DNA from: Cryptomeria japonica
Taxonomy: Eukaryota; Streptophyta; Pinopsida; Cupressales; Cupressaceae
Reading direction: 5' to 3'
Assembly (NCBI RefSeq): GCF_030272615.1
Contig: NC_081414.1
Span: forward strand, 826,240,896 to 826,304,895
DNA length: 64,000 nt
Shown: positions 1 through 11,250 of the stretch, piece by piece
Position numbering within the stretch: position 1 is the first letter of the stretch
Layout: each line of letters starts with the position of its first letter
Position numbers and translations under genes: made by a program
The notes under the pieces: generated by a model
The model's input: only the letters and a program-made list of their open reading frames with translations
Database searches by the model: none
What the model was told of the DNA's origin: nothing

Positions 1-276
1 TATGTTCCTACAAAATGTATATCTTTTTCTCCTTGATTGATATAGACTACCTCTGATGGGGAGTGGGCAGCTGGTTGGTTCTTGCTAATAGAGGGAGTAT
101 GTATATATGGTTGGTTTTTTTTTTTATTTATAGTCAATGGGACCTTCGTCCTTTTTCTTTGATGTCAAAGGGGGAGAGAGTTTTAATAATCAATTAGGAA
201 AGAGTGCAGAGGATCAGTGAGAATAGAATATAGATGATCAATAAGTGTTGTCACCAATGAAAAAGGGGGAGGTTAC
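1..276 (+). other. 3' internal end of an old LTR element with polypurine tract
   Basis: This is AT-rich non-coding sequence. It holds two purine runs of the AAAGGGGGAG type, near 167-180 and 260-272. In the copia elements elsewhere in this window, such runs lie directly before the 3' LTR and prime plus-strand DNA synthesis. The second run is followed by a TGGATATTG sequence that could start an LTR. No coding remnant is visible here. Confidence 0.4.
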
Positions 277-2207
277 TGGATATTGTTGTCAATCTCTAGG
301 TTTAATCATTAATGTTAACTCTCGATGTTGTGTTTTAATTTATGTCTTATCTTCATATGTGTGTTGAGATGTTGCTAAGATATGGTTGGATGTCAACTTC
401 TTGTCTGGTGTTGATGTATACACTTAGTATGTGGTAGCATTGATGCTTGCACTTATATGACGATGCTTATGATATAGATGGTAAAGTTATGTTGAAGAAC
501 ATTCATGTTGATAAATTTAATGATCTAATTTCATGTCTTGTTTGTTGTTTGATATTATCATGGTGATATCATATTAAGATGAGGATTAGAAGCTTTCTGA
601 TGTTGTGGATATGATGTTGATGGTATTGTGCATGTGACAATGTGTACAAGTTGTTCTATCTCTCTTGTTTCTCCTAAGTGACAAAACAATTCTACAAGCA
701 TATTGTGGTCTTTGTAGGTTATCAAATTGTGAGAATGCAAGAAAGTGTTATGAAGATTATTAGTGAGAATGCTCCACATTCCCCTGCTCTTAAATTTATG
801 CTCTTGTGGTTTGAGACTTAATATATATGTGCTATGGACATTGCCTCGCTACCTTTCAGGTGATTGGTGTTCCCACATATGTTTTTTGGTGAACACAATA
901 TGTTGGTAGTTTGGTTGTTTGTTAGGAATGGTCCATAAAATACTCTACACTGATATTTTTTCTCTTCTAACTTATTGAATATGCTTATATTGTTTGTGTA
1001 GTGTCTTATTTCATATTTCAAGTGATGAAGTGTACCACATGTTTGTTTGATAAGGTATTATCTCACGATTGTCATGTCTAGCTCTCTAGGTATACACAAC
1101 TATATATATGTTTGGTTGCACTAGCTTATATTGGCATAAAAATGTGAAGTAAGTGTATGGAAATGTTGTTTAACTGTTCATGGAATGTTTCTATGTGGTC
1201 TGTATGACTATGGTTGATGTTTTTGGAGCCACATTTTGTCTGGAGTTGGTTTTTAAGGGGGTTTTGCAATTGTTTAACAAACATAGCTTATTCTCTTTCT
1301 TATGCTATGTATTTAGGGGTTTGCACCAATATTGGAGGTTATATTGAGTTGTGTTTGGGCCCTACTATGTATCAATTTGAGTCGCATTAAAAGAATTTGT
1401 TTGGAAGTTATGGTTGTGCCCATTGATTGGTAATATGATACACATTTCATCTACATGTTACCTTGTTGTTCAGTTGAAAATATGTACGCCAGTATGTTTC
1501 ATGTTTGGGGCTACATAGAAAGATTTAATAAGTTGTTTTAGGTCCAATTTATCTCCTATCTTAGATTTATTTTACCAAAATATGTTTTTTATGTTGACAT
1601 ATTAGGGTCATTTCTTATCTCCTGTTTTAGCTGATCTAATTTAATATTTTTTTTCTTGTGGAGGAATGTGTGTGTGTGTGTGTGGAGTATGTATATTATG
1701 AAAGATGTAATGTCAAGGTAGTAAAAGTGTATGGCAAAATTTTTGGATCTAAATTGATTAATGATTGCTTGAGGCAACATGTCAAGAGTACCTACATTCT
1801 AAGGAGACTACTAAAGACTATGAGCTAAAAGCTTATTCATTGTAATGCAAATTATCTTGTATCTATCTTTGAGATAGTGAATCTCTTAAGCAAGTCCTTT
1901 GTGTCTTTCTTTGAGGTACTGGTGAGCTTGTTCAACAAGTTCTTCAAGGAGTAGTGTGCTTCGTTAGACAATGAGCCTTAAAAATTTTTGTAATACTTCT
2001 TCATATATTGTGAGTTAACTTTGACTGTGGTTTTTCCCTTTTTGAGTTTTCCACATAAATTTGGTGATCTATTGTGCATTGGTGTTCATTGCTTTATCAT
2101 TCTTTTCTACTAATCTATTTAAGGGTTTTGAATTTGAATTGTGTTAAAGAGTTTAAGTTTCTAAGGATACTAATTCATCCCCCCTCTAAGTATTCAAGTG
2201 TTTAACA
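277..2207 (+). repeat. Probable degenerate copia LTR, plus orientation
   Basis: The block starts just after a polypurine tract. Its end resembles the intact copia LTR ends in this window: a 'gtggtttttccc...ttttccacat' passage near 2030-2055, then 'aattcatcccccctctaag' near 2171-2189. The better-preserved LTRs at 54061-54275 and 60722-60937 end with the same two landmarks in the same order. The boundaries are approximate, no second copy or TSD was found, and no real coding sequence is visible. A (GT)n run lies at 1665-1684. Confidence 0.45.
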
Positions 2208-2716
2208 AACCTTATTTTTGTTTCTTGTCATACTAGTGGTCCTATATAGGAACAAACTAACACTAAAATTAATACAAATGGAGAGACTACAAAAAACCTA
2301 ATTATAAGTAGTTTCAAATGAAAACCTTAATTTATATGAGATTGTTTAGGTCAATTTTGACAGTTTTTCATTTTTAAGTCATCAACTTTCATCTATATGT
2401 TAAGTTACTTTAACATAATTGAGAGAGTAGAGTTGCATCATCGACCAAAATTATCAGTGATAAAATTTTAATGGAAAGAAGAGCACATAGATAAAATAAA
2501 ATTCCGAGTGAATGAGTAAATGAGATATATACATTGCAAGACTATCCAAAAACTAATTTAGAATGCAACAAATATGTAAGAGTGAAACCCATGTCAATCA
2601 CATGGACAAAGAATCTTGTCTAAAAATAGAATACTAAATTATACAACTCAATTGTACATGGGACCATGATAAAAAAGTTTATAAGGAGAAGAAAAGAGAA
2701 AGAGAAAGTATTAATA

Positions 2717-3227
2717 TCTTAGTTAAGGACTAGTTCACATCATCTTAGGTGCAAGATTAAAAGATGTACTATACTTAGAGAAGAGTGGTAGATATAATAT
2801 GTTGTTTTTCCACTTTGGAGTTAGTGAAAAAGGAATGAGAATACATTATAGAATGTCGGAATTATATGGATATGAAGATCAATTACAACGACATTTTAAA
2901 TGTTGTCTCTTTGAAGGTCTTGTTCACAAAAAAAATTAACAAAACATAATAGAATATTTGATTGAGATTTGTTACTAGAAGATCCAAACTCAAAAGAAAA
3001 TAGATGCAAATGAGATAAAAAAAAAACATTGTTTCTTTAGAGGCAAATGATAAAATAGAAAACAAAAAATTCTTGTACATGAGTTGTCATAAAATCTAGG
3101 AAAGATCATAAAATATGTATTAAGATTGTAGATCGTAAAATCTAGGAAAAATTGAATTGCATGGACTGTGCAAAATAGCTTAGTTAAGGACTAGTTCACA
3201 TCATCTTAGATGAAATATTGAAAGATG
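2717..3227 (+). repeat. Tandemly duplicated AT-rich unit, copy A and start of copy B
   Basis: A stretch of about 30 bases beginning TTAGTTAAGGACTAG occurs at about 2717-2750 and again at about 3179-3212. Sequence after the first copy (2755-2870) also matches 5970-6075 imperfectly. Copy B is therefore split by the block at 3228-5968. The unit has no coding potential that I can see. Confidence 0.5.
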
Positions 3228-3768
3228 GGCATGGGTGGAATCCCCTTGACATCACCCCTCACCTCGTTGATGTATGGGGTTAAGTCAATTGACTGGGACT
3301 AGTCTCCTAGATTGTTGTTTCTCTTTCGACTTAGTGGCTTTTATGTTTATTCTTTTTTTGTTTTGTTTTCGGCCTTGCCTCGAGTGACTCTAGGGGTATG
3401 ATTTCTTATCAAGCCATCACTTTTGGTAAAACATGTGTACTACTATTATCTAATTAATAAAAATAAGACCCTATTGGATATTGCTGAGAAGTTTGTTGGA
3501 ATGATGTTTTGTCATTGATGGCAAATTATGAATGTTAAAAACAATCAATGCAAAGAAAGAAATCAACAATCAACAATCTCCTCATAACTCACAAAAATAT
3601 CCCCCTGAGATCAACAAAGGATATAGAATTTTTTCACATGCTTCTCTCCTTATTTGACATCAATGCAAAATTCACATACAAAGAATAATTTTCTTCCTCT
3701 TTGACACACACTCTAACAATCTAGAACATGTGAAACACACCACTGAATACTCCCTCTGAGTAGCAACC

Positions 3769-4623
3769 TCACTCATCAATCTGGATCATAAGATATCTCT
3801 CTGAATTCCACTGGACTAATGAAACTCCATGCATCTTAGTTCTCATTAGGAGGGTAATTACCCCTATCTTCTCTATGAGATACTCAAATGTATCTTTAGG
3901 AAAAGTCTTTATGAAGATATCTACAATCTCTTCTTTTGTAGATACATATTCCAATCTGACTTCCTTTCCATTCACCTTCTCTCTCAATAAATGTAACTTG
4001 ATTGATATATGCTTCATCTTTGAATGCAACACTGGATTATTAGAAATATTAATAGCACTTGAATTGTCACAATATATAGTAGTAGGCTTGTCAAAAATGA
4101 CTCTAATATCCTTCAACATCTGCTTTATCCAAATCACCCGAGTATAATTGCTAGCAGCAATAATGTATCCAACTTTTGTAGTAGACAAAGATATAACATT
4201 ATGCTTCTTAATCATCCATAAAACCAATCTCTTACCCAAGAAAAATGCACCACCACTAAAACTCTTTATGTCATCAACATCACCTGCCTAATCAACAACA
4301 GTAAAAGAACTCAAAGTAATATCATCATTTCTAGGATACCACAAACCAAAATCAACTATCCCTTTCAAATATATAAAAATTCTCTTCACAACAACAACAT
4401 GAGATTCTTTAGGATCAACTTGAAATCTAGCAATAAGACATATAACATTCATAATATCAGATCTTGTCGGAGTCAAATACAACAAACCACCAATCATAGA
4501 TCTATATCTAATCTGATTTTCTTTTGGAGAATCATCATCTTTGGTCAACTTACATCTAGTCACCATAGGTGTACCAATAGGATTTGCATCATTTAAACCA
4601 AACTTCTTCAACAATTCCTTCAC
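3769..4623 (-). pseudogene. Copia polyprotein fragment: RT thumb and RNase H
   Basis: Two minus-strand open pieces (4288-4623, then 3769-4239) read together like the C-terminal part of a Ty1/copia polyprotein. The first holds KELLKKFGL, YRSMIGGLLYLTPTRSDIM and KRIFIYLKG. The second holds the RNase H passage IYCDNSSAINISNNPVLHSK and ends in a degraded IVDIFIKTFPKDTFEYL. The same order occurs in element C2 at 45068-45865, which is clearly related but distinct. A stop or shift separates the two pieces near 4240-4290. The catalytic RT motifs, integrase and gag are missing, so this is a dead fragment. Confidence 0.8.
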
Positions 4624-4639
4624 ACTTAGATTGAGATAT

Positions 4640-5790
4640 ATGCATGTTTAGTTGACTCAATAGAAGTTTTAGCGATCTGCATGTTGATTTGATCGAGTTA
4701 TGATGTCTATTATTATGGTTGATATTCAGTTATTCATGTTATTCTATATTCTAGTTTGTGCTCTGCATTGCTCCAGAATTGCATTATATTGGTTTCTACA
4801 TTTGACAATGTTTGGGATGTTCATATGCATCCTCAATTCAAATGGTTAATGATTTGGAAGTTCGTAAGTGAATCTTTCAGTTTGATAGTCAGTTCAACAT
4901 GTGTTCTTGAGGTTCGGTATATTGATGATGGAGATTCTAGTAAGTGGTGATGTTGTAGTTGTTTCTGGTGCGATTCATGTTTCTTGTGGATGTTTCTAGA
5001 TCGGTTCCTATTTGTGTTGATGGTCTTCTTTGATTGTTGTGCACGTTATTGATTACTTTCTTGATCTGATGGTTTTCTTCATGTTATGCGACATTCTTGG
5101 TGATTGTACCATGTTGCGGATGTTTGAGGTATAATTATTGGTGGTGTTTATTGGTCACGGTATTGATTTGGGTCCAAACTATGTCTTGGCCGACATTATT
5201 TTGGTTCACATGTATTGTTGTAGCGTGTGAGGTTATTATTTTGTAATTTGTATTGAGGGTTTAGTTGACCTTGAAATATAGGTTGATGATTTGTATAAAT
5301 GTATATAGTTTTCATTTGAGAGCTGTATATGCATGTGCAAATATTGATTTGATCTTTCTGTAGCAGAGTAGAAGTGAAAAAGAAGTGTGAAGAGAAGAGT
5401 TTCAGTATATGTTCTTAATTGGAGCTATAACCAGGAATGAGAAGATGTTATTTCATCAGTTCATGATCCTCCAGATGTAATATGAATCTTTTTGTAAGAC
5501 ATTGAGTCTTCCTTAGGGTTGTAGCCCTTCTTGAATTGAGAAGTGATCTCTAGGAAGTGTGCCTAAATGCATGTGTATTTCCCATTGTAATATTTACATT
5601 TACTCCTAATAGGCTATTATCTCATTGTGGGTAGGTTGCCACCGTGGTTTTTCCACGTAAAAAATCTTGGTGTTATGTGCATTATTGATTTGGTGTTGAT
5701 TCATGATTTCATTGCTAATAATCAGATCTAAATTTAAGTTCGAGTTGTGTAGAATTTGTGAGAATATTGATTCACCCCCTCCTCTTAGTT
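4640..5790 (+). repeat. Copia-type LTR fragment, plus orientation
   Basis: The right end (5636-5790) has the LTR-end signature shared by the copia elements here: a 'gccaccgtggtttttccacg' passage, then 'attcaccccctcctcttag'. The left limit is uncertain and no partner LTR is visible. It is in the opposite orientation to the copia coding fragment at 3769-4623, so it belongs to a different insertion. Short open stretches inside (for example 4756-4950) have no recognisable content. Confidence 0.45.
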
Positions 5791-6075
5791 TGTTTCCTTG
5801 TTGCTAGAAGACCTGCCTCCTACTATTATAGCTCTTGCTTCTTTTGTATTTATGATGTTTTTTGTATCCCTCAAGTGACTCTAGGAGAGTGATTTCTTAT
5901 CACCCATCTTTTATTTTGTGAATATGTATACTAGTATTATCTAATTAATAAAAGTGTTGACCAAAAAAGAAAGATGAACAATCCTTAGAGAAAAGTGATA
6001 AATAAATAGTGTTTTTATATTTTGAACTTAGTGAAAATGACAAAATATAATAGCATGGAATGTCCAACTTACATG

Positions 6076-7160
6076 TGTTAGGATAACCGGTGGACAACTG
6101 AGAGGGGGGGGGGGGGGGGGCGGTGAATCAGTTGTCAACAGATTATATTAATCAAATCACTTTATAACCTCTAACTAGAGCACATAAGTATTGAATACCA
6201 GAATAGCAGAAATAGATACCGGTAAGCAATAAAACTTAAGAATGAAATAGAGAATTAACACAATGCAACCATACCACATAACACCATGATTTGTACATGG
6301 AAAACCATGGTGGGAATCCTACCCATGGTCAAATAATACTTTTACAGAAAGTATGTGATACAATAAGGGGCCTGCACATGCAGGAAGGTACATTGCCTAG
6401 AGTGCACTACTCAGTACAAAGGAGTCTCACTGACTACAAAGAGGTTAAAACCACCTCAAGATAATTGGACAACAATCCAAAAGAATGAACTACCAGAGAT
6501 AACATCTACCATGCCTAATTACAATCCTGGTTAAGCGCAATACAAAAGGCCTTTAACCTCTTACTTAAACCTAATTCGATCACCTATAATAAACCAAATC
6601 TCCTTCGCATATAATATTTCATTCCATGACCACGACACACGATCTACAATGAGATCTTACATCAATTTATACAACCCCTAAGGCCTAAACCAATTAGGTC
6701 GGCCACATAAAAGATATTACAATAAGATCATTACATACATCCCTATTACAATGATATGCCATGTTGGCTTAAGACCAAAACAACATTAATCAATCCCTAA
6801 AAAATCTCAATAACATGTAGAGAACACGTTAAAATGATACCGGTCCATAACCTAGATAGGTACCAGACCTAATTTGGGTCCACCACACCAAAGTAATGTC
6901 TCCAATCAGTTGAGCCATAATCAAGGATTACCTTTTACATCCTGACTTCCATCTATAAGCCACACCAACACCACTTGTGCATCATGTCAAAGATTCTCAG
7001 TGAAAGCTCTATCGGTAAAACCTTAAACCCTTACTAGTAACAAAATATCTTCTACCGGTAACCAAAACCTATCTGCTGGTAACCAACCATAATATCTAGT
7101 GTTGACATCAATGACAAAACATCAATGTAACACATAATCAATTCCTCCATATTGCCAACA
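6076..7160 (-). repeat. 3' LTR of copia element C1
   Basis: On the plus strand this LTR begins TGTTAGGATAACC and ends ATTGCCAACA, so it has TG...CA ends in either orientation. It contains a G16-18 run near 6104-6121, which is the reverse of the 'ccccccctctnag' LTR-end signature. The pentamer ACATG precedes it at 6071-6075. The inner edge is followed by a minus-strand polypurine tract. Its partner LTR should lie beyond the window, because C1 is split by the gypsy element starting at 7804. Confidence 0.75.
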
Positions 7161-7486
7161 ATCTCCCCCTTTGGCATTGATTGCAACACTAGATGTGAAA
7201 AATAAAACATCTAAGTGCCAAACATTTCTCATAGAATATATAACAATGAAAAACTGAAAAAATCCCAGCAACTCCCCTTGAGGAGTCCAGTCCAATCTAA
7301 AACTGATATGAATTTTTCACATATAACTCTCCCCCTTTGACATCGATGCCAAAGATATGACATAGATATCAAAATTCCATGAATCTCAAATCTGACTACT
7401 CCCCCTAAGTAGTAGCACCACTACATCAACCCGGAGCAAAGGATAAAGTTGATAATGTATACTGAACTGATGGTCTGCTCCATCAA
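7161..7486 (-). other. C1 polypurine tract and 3' untranslated stretch
   Basis: Read on the minus strand, 7161-7175 is CCAAAGGGGGAGAT directly against the LTR start TGTTGG, which is the plus-strand primer site. The rest, with repeated 'actccccct' and 'ctccccctttgaca' passages, is non-coding and matches the layout between the RNase H stop and the 3' LTR in C2 (44683-45067). Confidence 0.65.
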
Positions 7487-7803
7487 TTAAGTTTCTTCCG
7501 GAGGGGTAGATACCCCTAACTTGTCTCTCAAATACTCAAATGATTCCTTAGACAACAGTTTAGTGAATGTATCTGCAATCTTCTCTTTAGTGTTCACATA
7601 AACTAGTTTGACTTCCTTTTCTTCCACCTTGTCCTTCAGAAAGTTAAATTTTATTGATATGTGCGCCTAAGTCTTAGAGTGAAATACTGGATTCTTAGAC
7701 ATGTCAATTGCTACTGAGTTATCACAATAGATAACTATAAGTTCACTATAATTTACCTTGATATCCTTCAACATTTGCTTCATCCATAAGACTTGAGTGC
7801 AAT
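7487..7803 (-). pseudogene. C1 copia RNase H, C-terminal fragment
   Basis: The minus strand reads as the last ~105 codons of a copia polyprotein, with a stop at 7487-7489. It resembles the C2 RNase H over its end: 'MLKDIKVNY...IVIYCDNSVAIDMSKN' followed by the conserved tail with FTKLLSKESFEYL-type residues. One stop replaces a residue near 7667. The coding sequence breaks abruptly at 7803, where G2 begins. The upstream part of C1 must therefore lie on the far side of G2, outside the window. Confidence 0.7.
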
Positions 7804-8837
7804 TGTAATACCCTAAAAATGGTCATCTAAACCATAGGCCCCCTAATCTCAATTTCATCACCAAGGTCCTAACCAAAGGCAATTAAATTAATCTTGAGCA
7901 CACAATTAATTTCTTAAATCACCAATGTCACGTGGCAAATTAATCAACCAATGTTAATTAAATATTTATTTAATTAATTGATCATTTCAAGTAATTTTTT
8001 TAAAAACAATTATCCCACTTGTTTTATTAAATATCCTAATATATTTAATTAAATTAATTAATTTGCCACTAAATCATAAAAAAAGGAATTAATTGACAAA
8101 AAAGAATTAAAAATTAAGAAAATAAATCAATTGGACATAATCTTGAAAATCAAATTAAAAATTGAAGAATAATCTCAAAGAAAGCAATTAAAACAATTAA
8201 ATATCAAAATTGAATGAAATAGAGAATAAATCAGTTTTTTCTAATTTTATCTTAATTTTAGTTCAATTTCCTTTAAAACTGAGAAAAGTAGCCAATCACA
8301 TCAATTCACCTGGATTGTGCTTCCTCTTGGAAAATCTTGACTGCTCATCATCATTTGATCTTAGCTGTTGGTTTCTTTTTGAATTTTCTATAAATTTAGG
8401 CTCGCATCTCTCATTCATGGATCCTAGAGAATATATTGTTATTATATTATTTTTGCTCTAGGTTCATTGAGATTTTGCATTGAGATATTACATATTAGTT
8501 ATCGCATCCTTAGTTAATCATCTAGTTTAATATTGCTTAAATCATGTTAGCTTAAATCTTGCATATCTAACTTAAATCTTGCATTCATTCAGCTCAAATT
8601 CATGCTCATATAGATTAAATCCTTCGTTTAGGTGTCGTCTAGTCACTGGTATTACATATGAAATCTGAGAGAAAGACTAAACTCACATCTACTAAAAGGC
8701 AATAGGTCACTTTGTAATGGTTTATTGTTCATTATTGACTATTGATTTACTAACCATGCATCTAATCACTTAATTGAAGTGTTGTGTATTCAAATATAGA
8801 TACAGATACATATACAGGTCCACTTTTCACACACACA
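7804..8837 (+). repeat. 5' LTR of G2
   Basis: The block begins TGTAATACCC, inside C1 RNase H coding sequence, and ends in CACACACA just before the PBS. It is AT-rich, with palindromic TTAATTAAATATTTATTTAATTAA-like passages near 7955-8060 that resemble the LTR palindromes of G1. The second LTR is not in the window, so the 1,034-base length cannot be confirmed by a partner. Confidence 0.75.
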
Positions 8838-8841
8838 TTTT

Positions 8842-8858
8842 TGGCGCCCACTATGGGG
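8842..8858 (+). other. G2 primer-binding site
   Basis: TGGCGCCCACTATGGGG lies four bases after the LTR end. It begins with the TGG that pairs with a tRNA CCA tail and closely resembles the TGGCGCCCACCGTGGGG-type sites common in plant gypsy elements. I do not assign the tRNA with certainty. Confidence 0.8.
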
Positions 8859-10404
8859 CTCAGAATTCAATCCTTTGGCCTCAAAATCACTTTTTAATCT
8901 TTTAGGTCTCATCTATACAACCTCTGCTAAATATCGTACGAGTTTACTTCCTTCGTCATACAACATTCTATCAAGATCTATGTTTTATCGTGCAAATCAG
9001 AGAAGGAGCTATATAAGTTTCTGGTCTGATTATTTGACTCTATGCTTTATCATTCGGGCTTGTGAGAATACTCATGCAGAAAATGTATAATTTGTCATAC
9101 GAATTTATGTCTTATCATTTTTAAAAAAATAGTATATTTTTCAAGGTTTTTTGTAGATTGAATTTAGATTTTCCTAATGCTGACGCTAACCCTGGTTTGT
9201 CTTCTATTTGCTTGAGATTTCTACAGCCTAACTAATTTTATTGTAGAACACTTGTCAAAGAATCGAAAACAAAATGACTACTAATGCATTGGTGTTGCAG
9301 GTTGCCTAAAGAAAATCGACCAACCTTCATGTATTCTTTAAAGTTCAATTTTTTTAGGCACTGAAATTGCTATCTGGTTAAAGAACAAATATGTCTTTTG
9401 TGTTTTCAAAAAAAACAGAGAGGTAGGAGAGTATGCTCTTGTCATGCCCATACTTTTGGGCAAAACACAACCAACAATTTTTTTTATTTTTTTTAAACAC
9501 TAAATTTTTAAAACACTAAAGTACACGCAACCATAGCTTTACCAGTTGAGACATCTTAACAACTTGTTCAAAGCGAAATCTTAAATGATATTAAATACTA
9601 TCACGATAATTCCTAATAACAAGCGGAATGAACAATTGTTATAAGAGTAATAATTATTTCACTCAAAAGTCCTTATCATTTCAATTTGCGTCTATTAGTA
9701 CTTAATTAGATCCATTTCCACTAGATAGACATTAATAAAATCACTTGGTCCGACATCAATAATTAATAATTATCAAGTACCCATCATCCTATTAATACAC
9801 CTTTTCTTAATAATTTAATCAACCTCTCTAAATATAATTGAAGAAGATATAATTAATCTCCATCAGAAAACCATTAATCACTTTTAGGAGCTAATTAGAT
9901 TAGTTACTAACACTCAGTTTATGAAAGTCTATATTTTATTCTAACATAATTAAAATGTAGTTTATACTATATCGACTAAAGGGTCATTTAACCCCATAAC
10001 GAAAATCGCTCTATAAGGTTTAATCTCTAGAACCTATATTAAGTTGGTTTGAAATTATTCCCTATAGTCAAATAACTACCAATAGAATAAATTTCCTAAA
10101 TTATTAACTCCAATAATAATATAATTTTAAAACAACTTTTCTTTTGTCAAATATACCCATATGTTTATTTTGAGACAAATGTTAAATATAAACACTTAAT
10201 AAAATATTTATCCTAACATTATAGACAATTTATACAATCATGTTTTAAACTATGTATCTCTTGTTTATTTAAACACACACATATATATAAACATTATTTA
10301 TTTTCTAACTATAAATGTTTCAACATCTTATCTAAAAATATATTTAAGTAGATACTAAAACCCTTCTCTTAATTCTATAAACACTAAATGAAATCTTAAA
10401 TCTA

Positions 10405-10407
<3 letters not shown>

Positions 10408-10479
<72 letters not shown>
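10408..10479. repeat. (TA)n microsatellite
   Basis: About 36 uninterrupted AT dinucleotides lie on the left side of a GC-rich island. Confidence 0.95.
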
Positions 10480-10481
<2 letters not shown>

Positions 10482-10559
10482 TCCATATTTAAAATCATAC
10501 ATGTATAACCCTAATAGAATATTATATATATCCTTTAATTTGTTCTACATTAAAAAAAA

Positions 10560-10885
10560 TCTCTTTCTTCTTTCATCTTACCCTAACCCTACCCGGGCTA
10601 GGGTTTTATCTCATTTTATTTGTGTTACGCAGGGGCGGTATCGCGCAGGGCGGAGATCATGGTGGCGGGGGTTTTAGGTGGAGCGGCGCCGCTCACTATG
10701 GGCTACCACAATGGCGGCGACCATTGTGGTCGCCCACAGTGGCGGCTCTCAAGTCGTTCACTGTGGACGACCGCAGCAGTGGCGCCCACTGTGGCGCCAG
10801 ACAAGGCCACCACTGTGTCATTCACTGGGTTCAGCCCCCGCCGTCCACTGTGCATTGCACAGTGGTTCGGCCCGAGCCTGACCCC
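10560..10885. repeat. GC-rich island with CCACTGTGG-like motifs
   Basis: The island is sharply GC-rich between two AT microsatellites. It repeats short near-palindromes such as CCACAGTGGCGG, CACTGTGGACGACC, CCCACTGTGGCGCC and CCACTGTGCATTGCACAGTGG. Three frames stay open across it, but their translations are low-complexity and unrelated to each other, so I do not call a gene. A CCCTAACCCTACCCGGGCTAGGG passage lies at its left edge (10573-10603). Confidence 0.7.
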
Positions 10886-10919
10886 TTTCTTTTTCTTTTT
10901 TTTTTTATAAAATGAAATT

Positions 10920-11144
10920 TTATATATATTTAAATATATATATATATACATATTTATATATATATATTTAAATATATATATATATATATACATATTTATA
11001 TATATATATATTTAAATATATATATATATACATATTTATATATATATATATGATTTAGAATATATATGTAAATATAATTTAAAATTAAATATAAATAAAT
11101 ATATATATATATTTATTCATTTATATATGTATAGTTTAAATGTA

Positions 11145-11179
<35 letters not shown>

Positions 11180-11250
11180 AATGTTCATAGGATTTAGGGC
11201 TAAACTTTCATTTAAGCCAGTATAAATTATATATATATATATATATATTT
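10920..11250. repeat. TA-rich microsatellite cluster
   Basis: The cluster consists of repeated (TA)n blocks separated by 'tttaaa' and 'catattta' spacers (10920-11055), with further pure TA runs at about 11097-11110, 11146-11174 and 11229-11248. It has no coding content. Confidence 0.9.

Larger units (their letters stand above)
3228..5968 (+). mobile_element. Composite insertion with two LINE-like 3' tails and copia debris
   Basis: The block is flanked on both sides by the 8-mer GAAAGATG (3220-3227 and 5969-5976). The duplicated unit it interrupts reads continuously across the gap. Two related stretches, about 3225-3467 and 5825-5962, both run from a 'gagtgactctagg' or 'aagtgactctagg' passage to 'tatctaattaataaaa'. 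An A-rich end plus an 8-base duplication suits a non-LTR retrotransposon, but no LINE coding sequence is visible and the class is inferred. The block also contains copia fragments, so it has been hit more than once. Confidence 0.4.

Noticed and set aside
10620..10993. Several overlapping open frames in the GC-rich island
   Set aside because: Three frames and both strands are open with low-complexity, unrelated translations. This reflects composition, not a gene.
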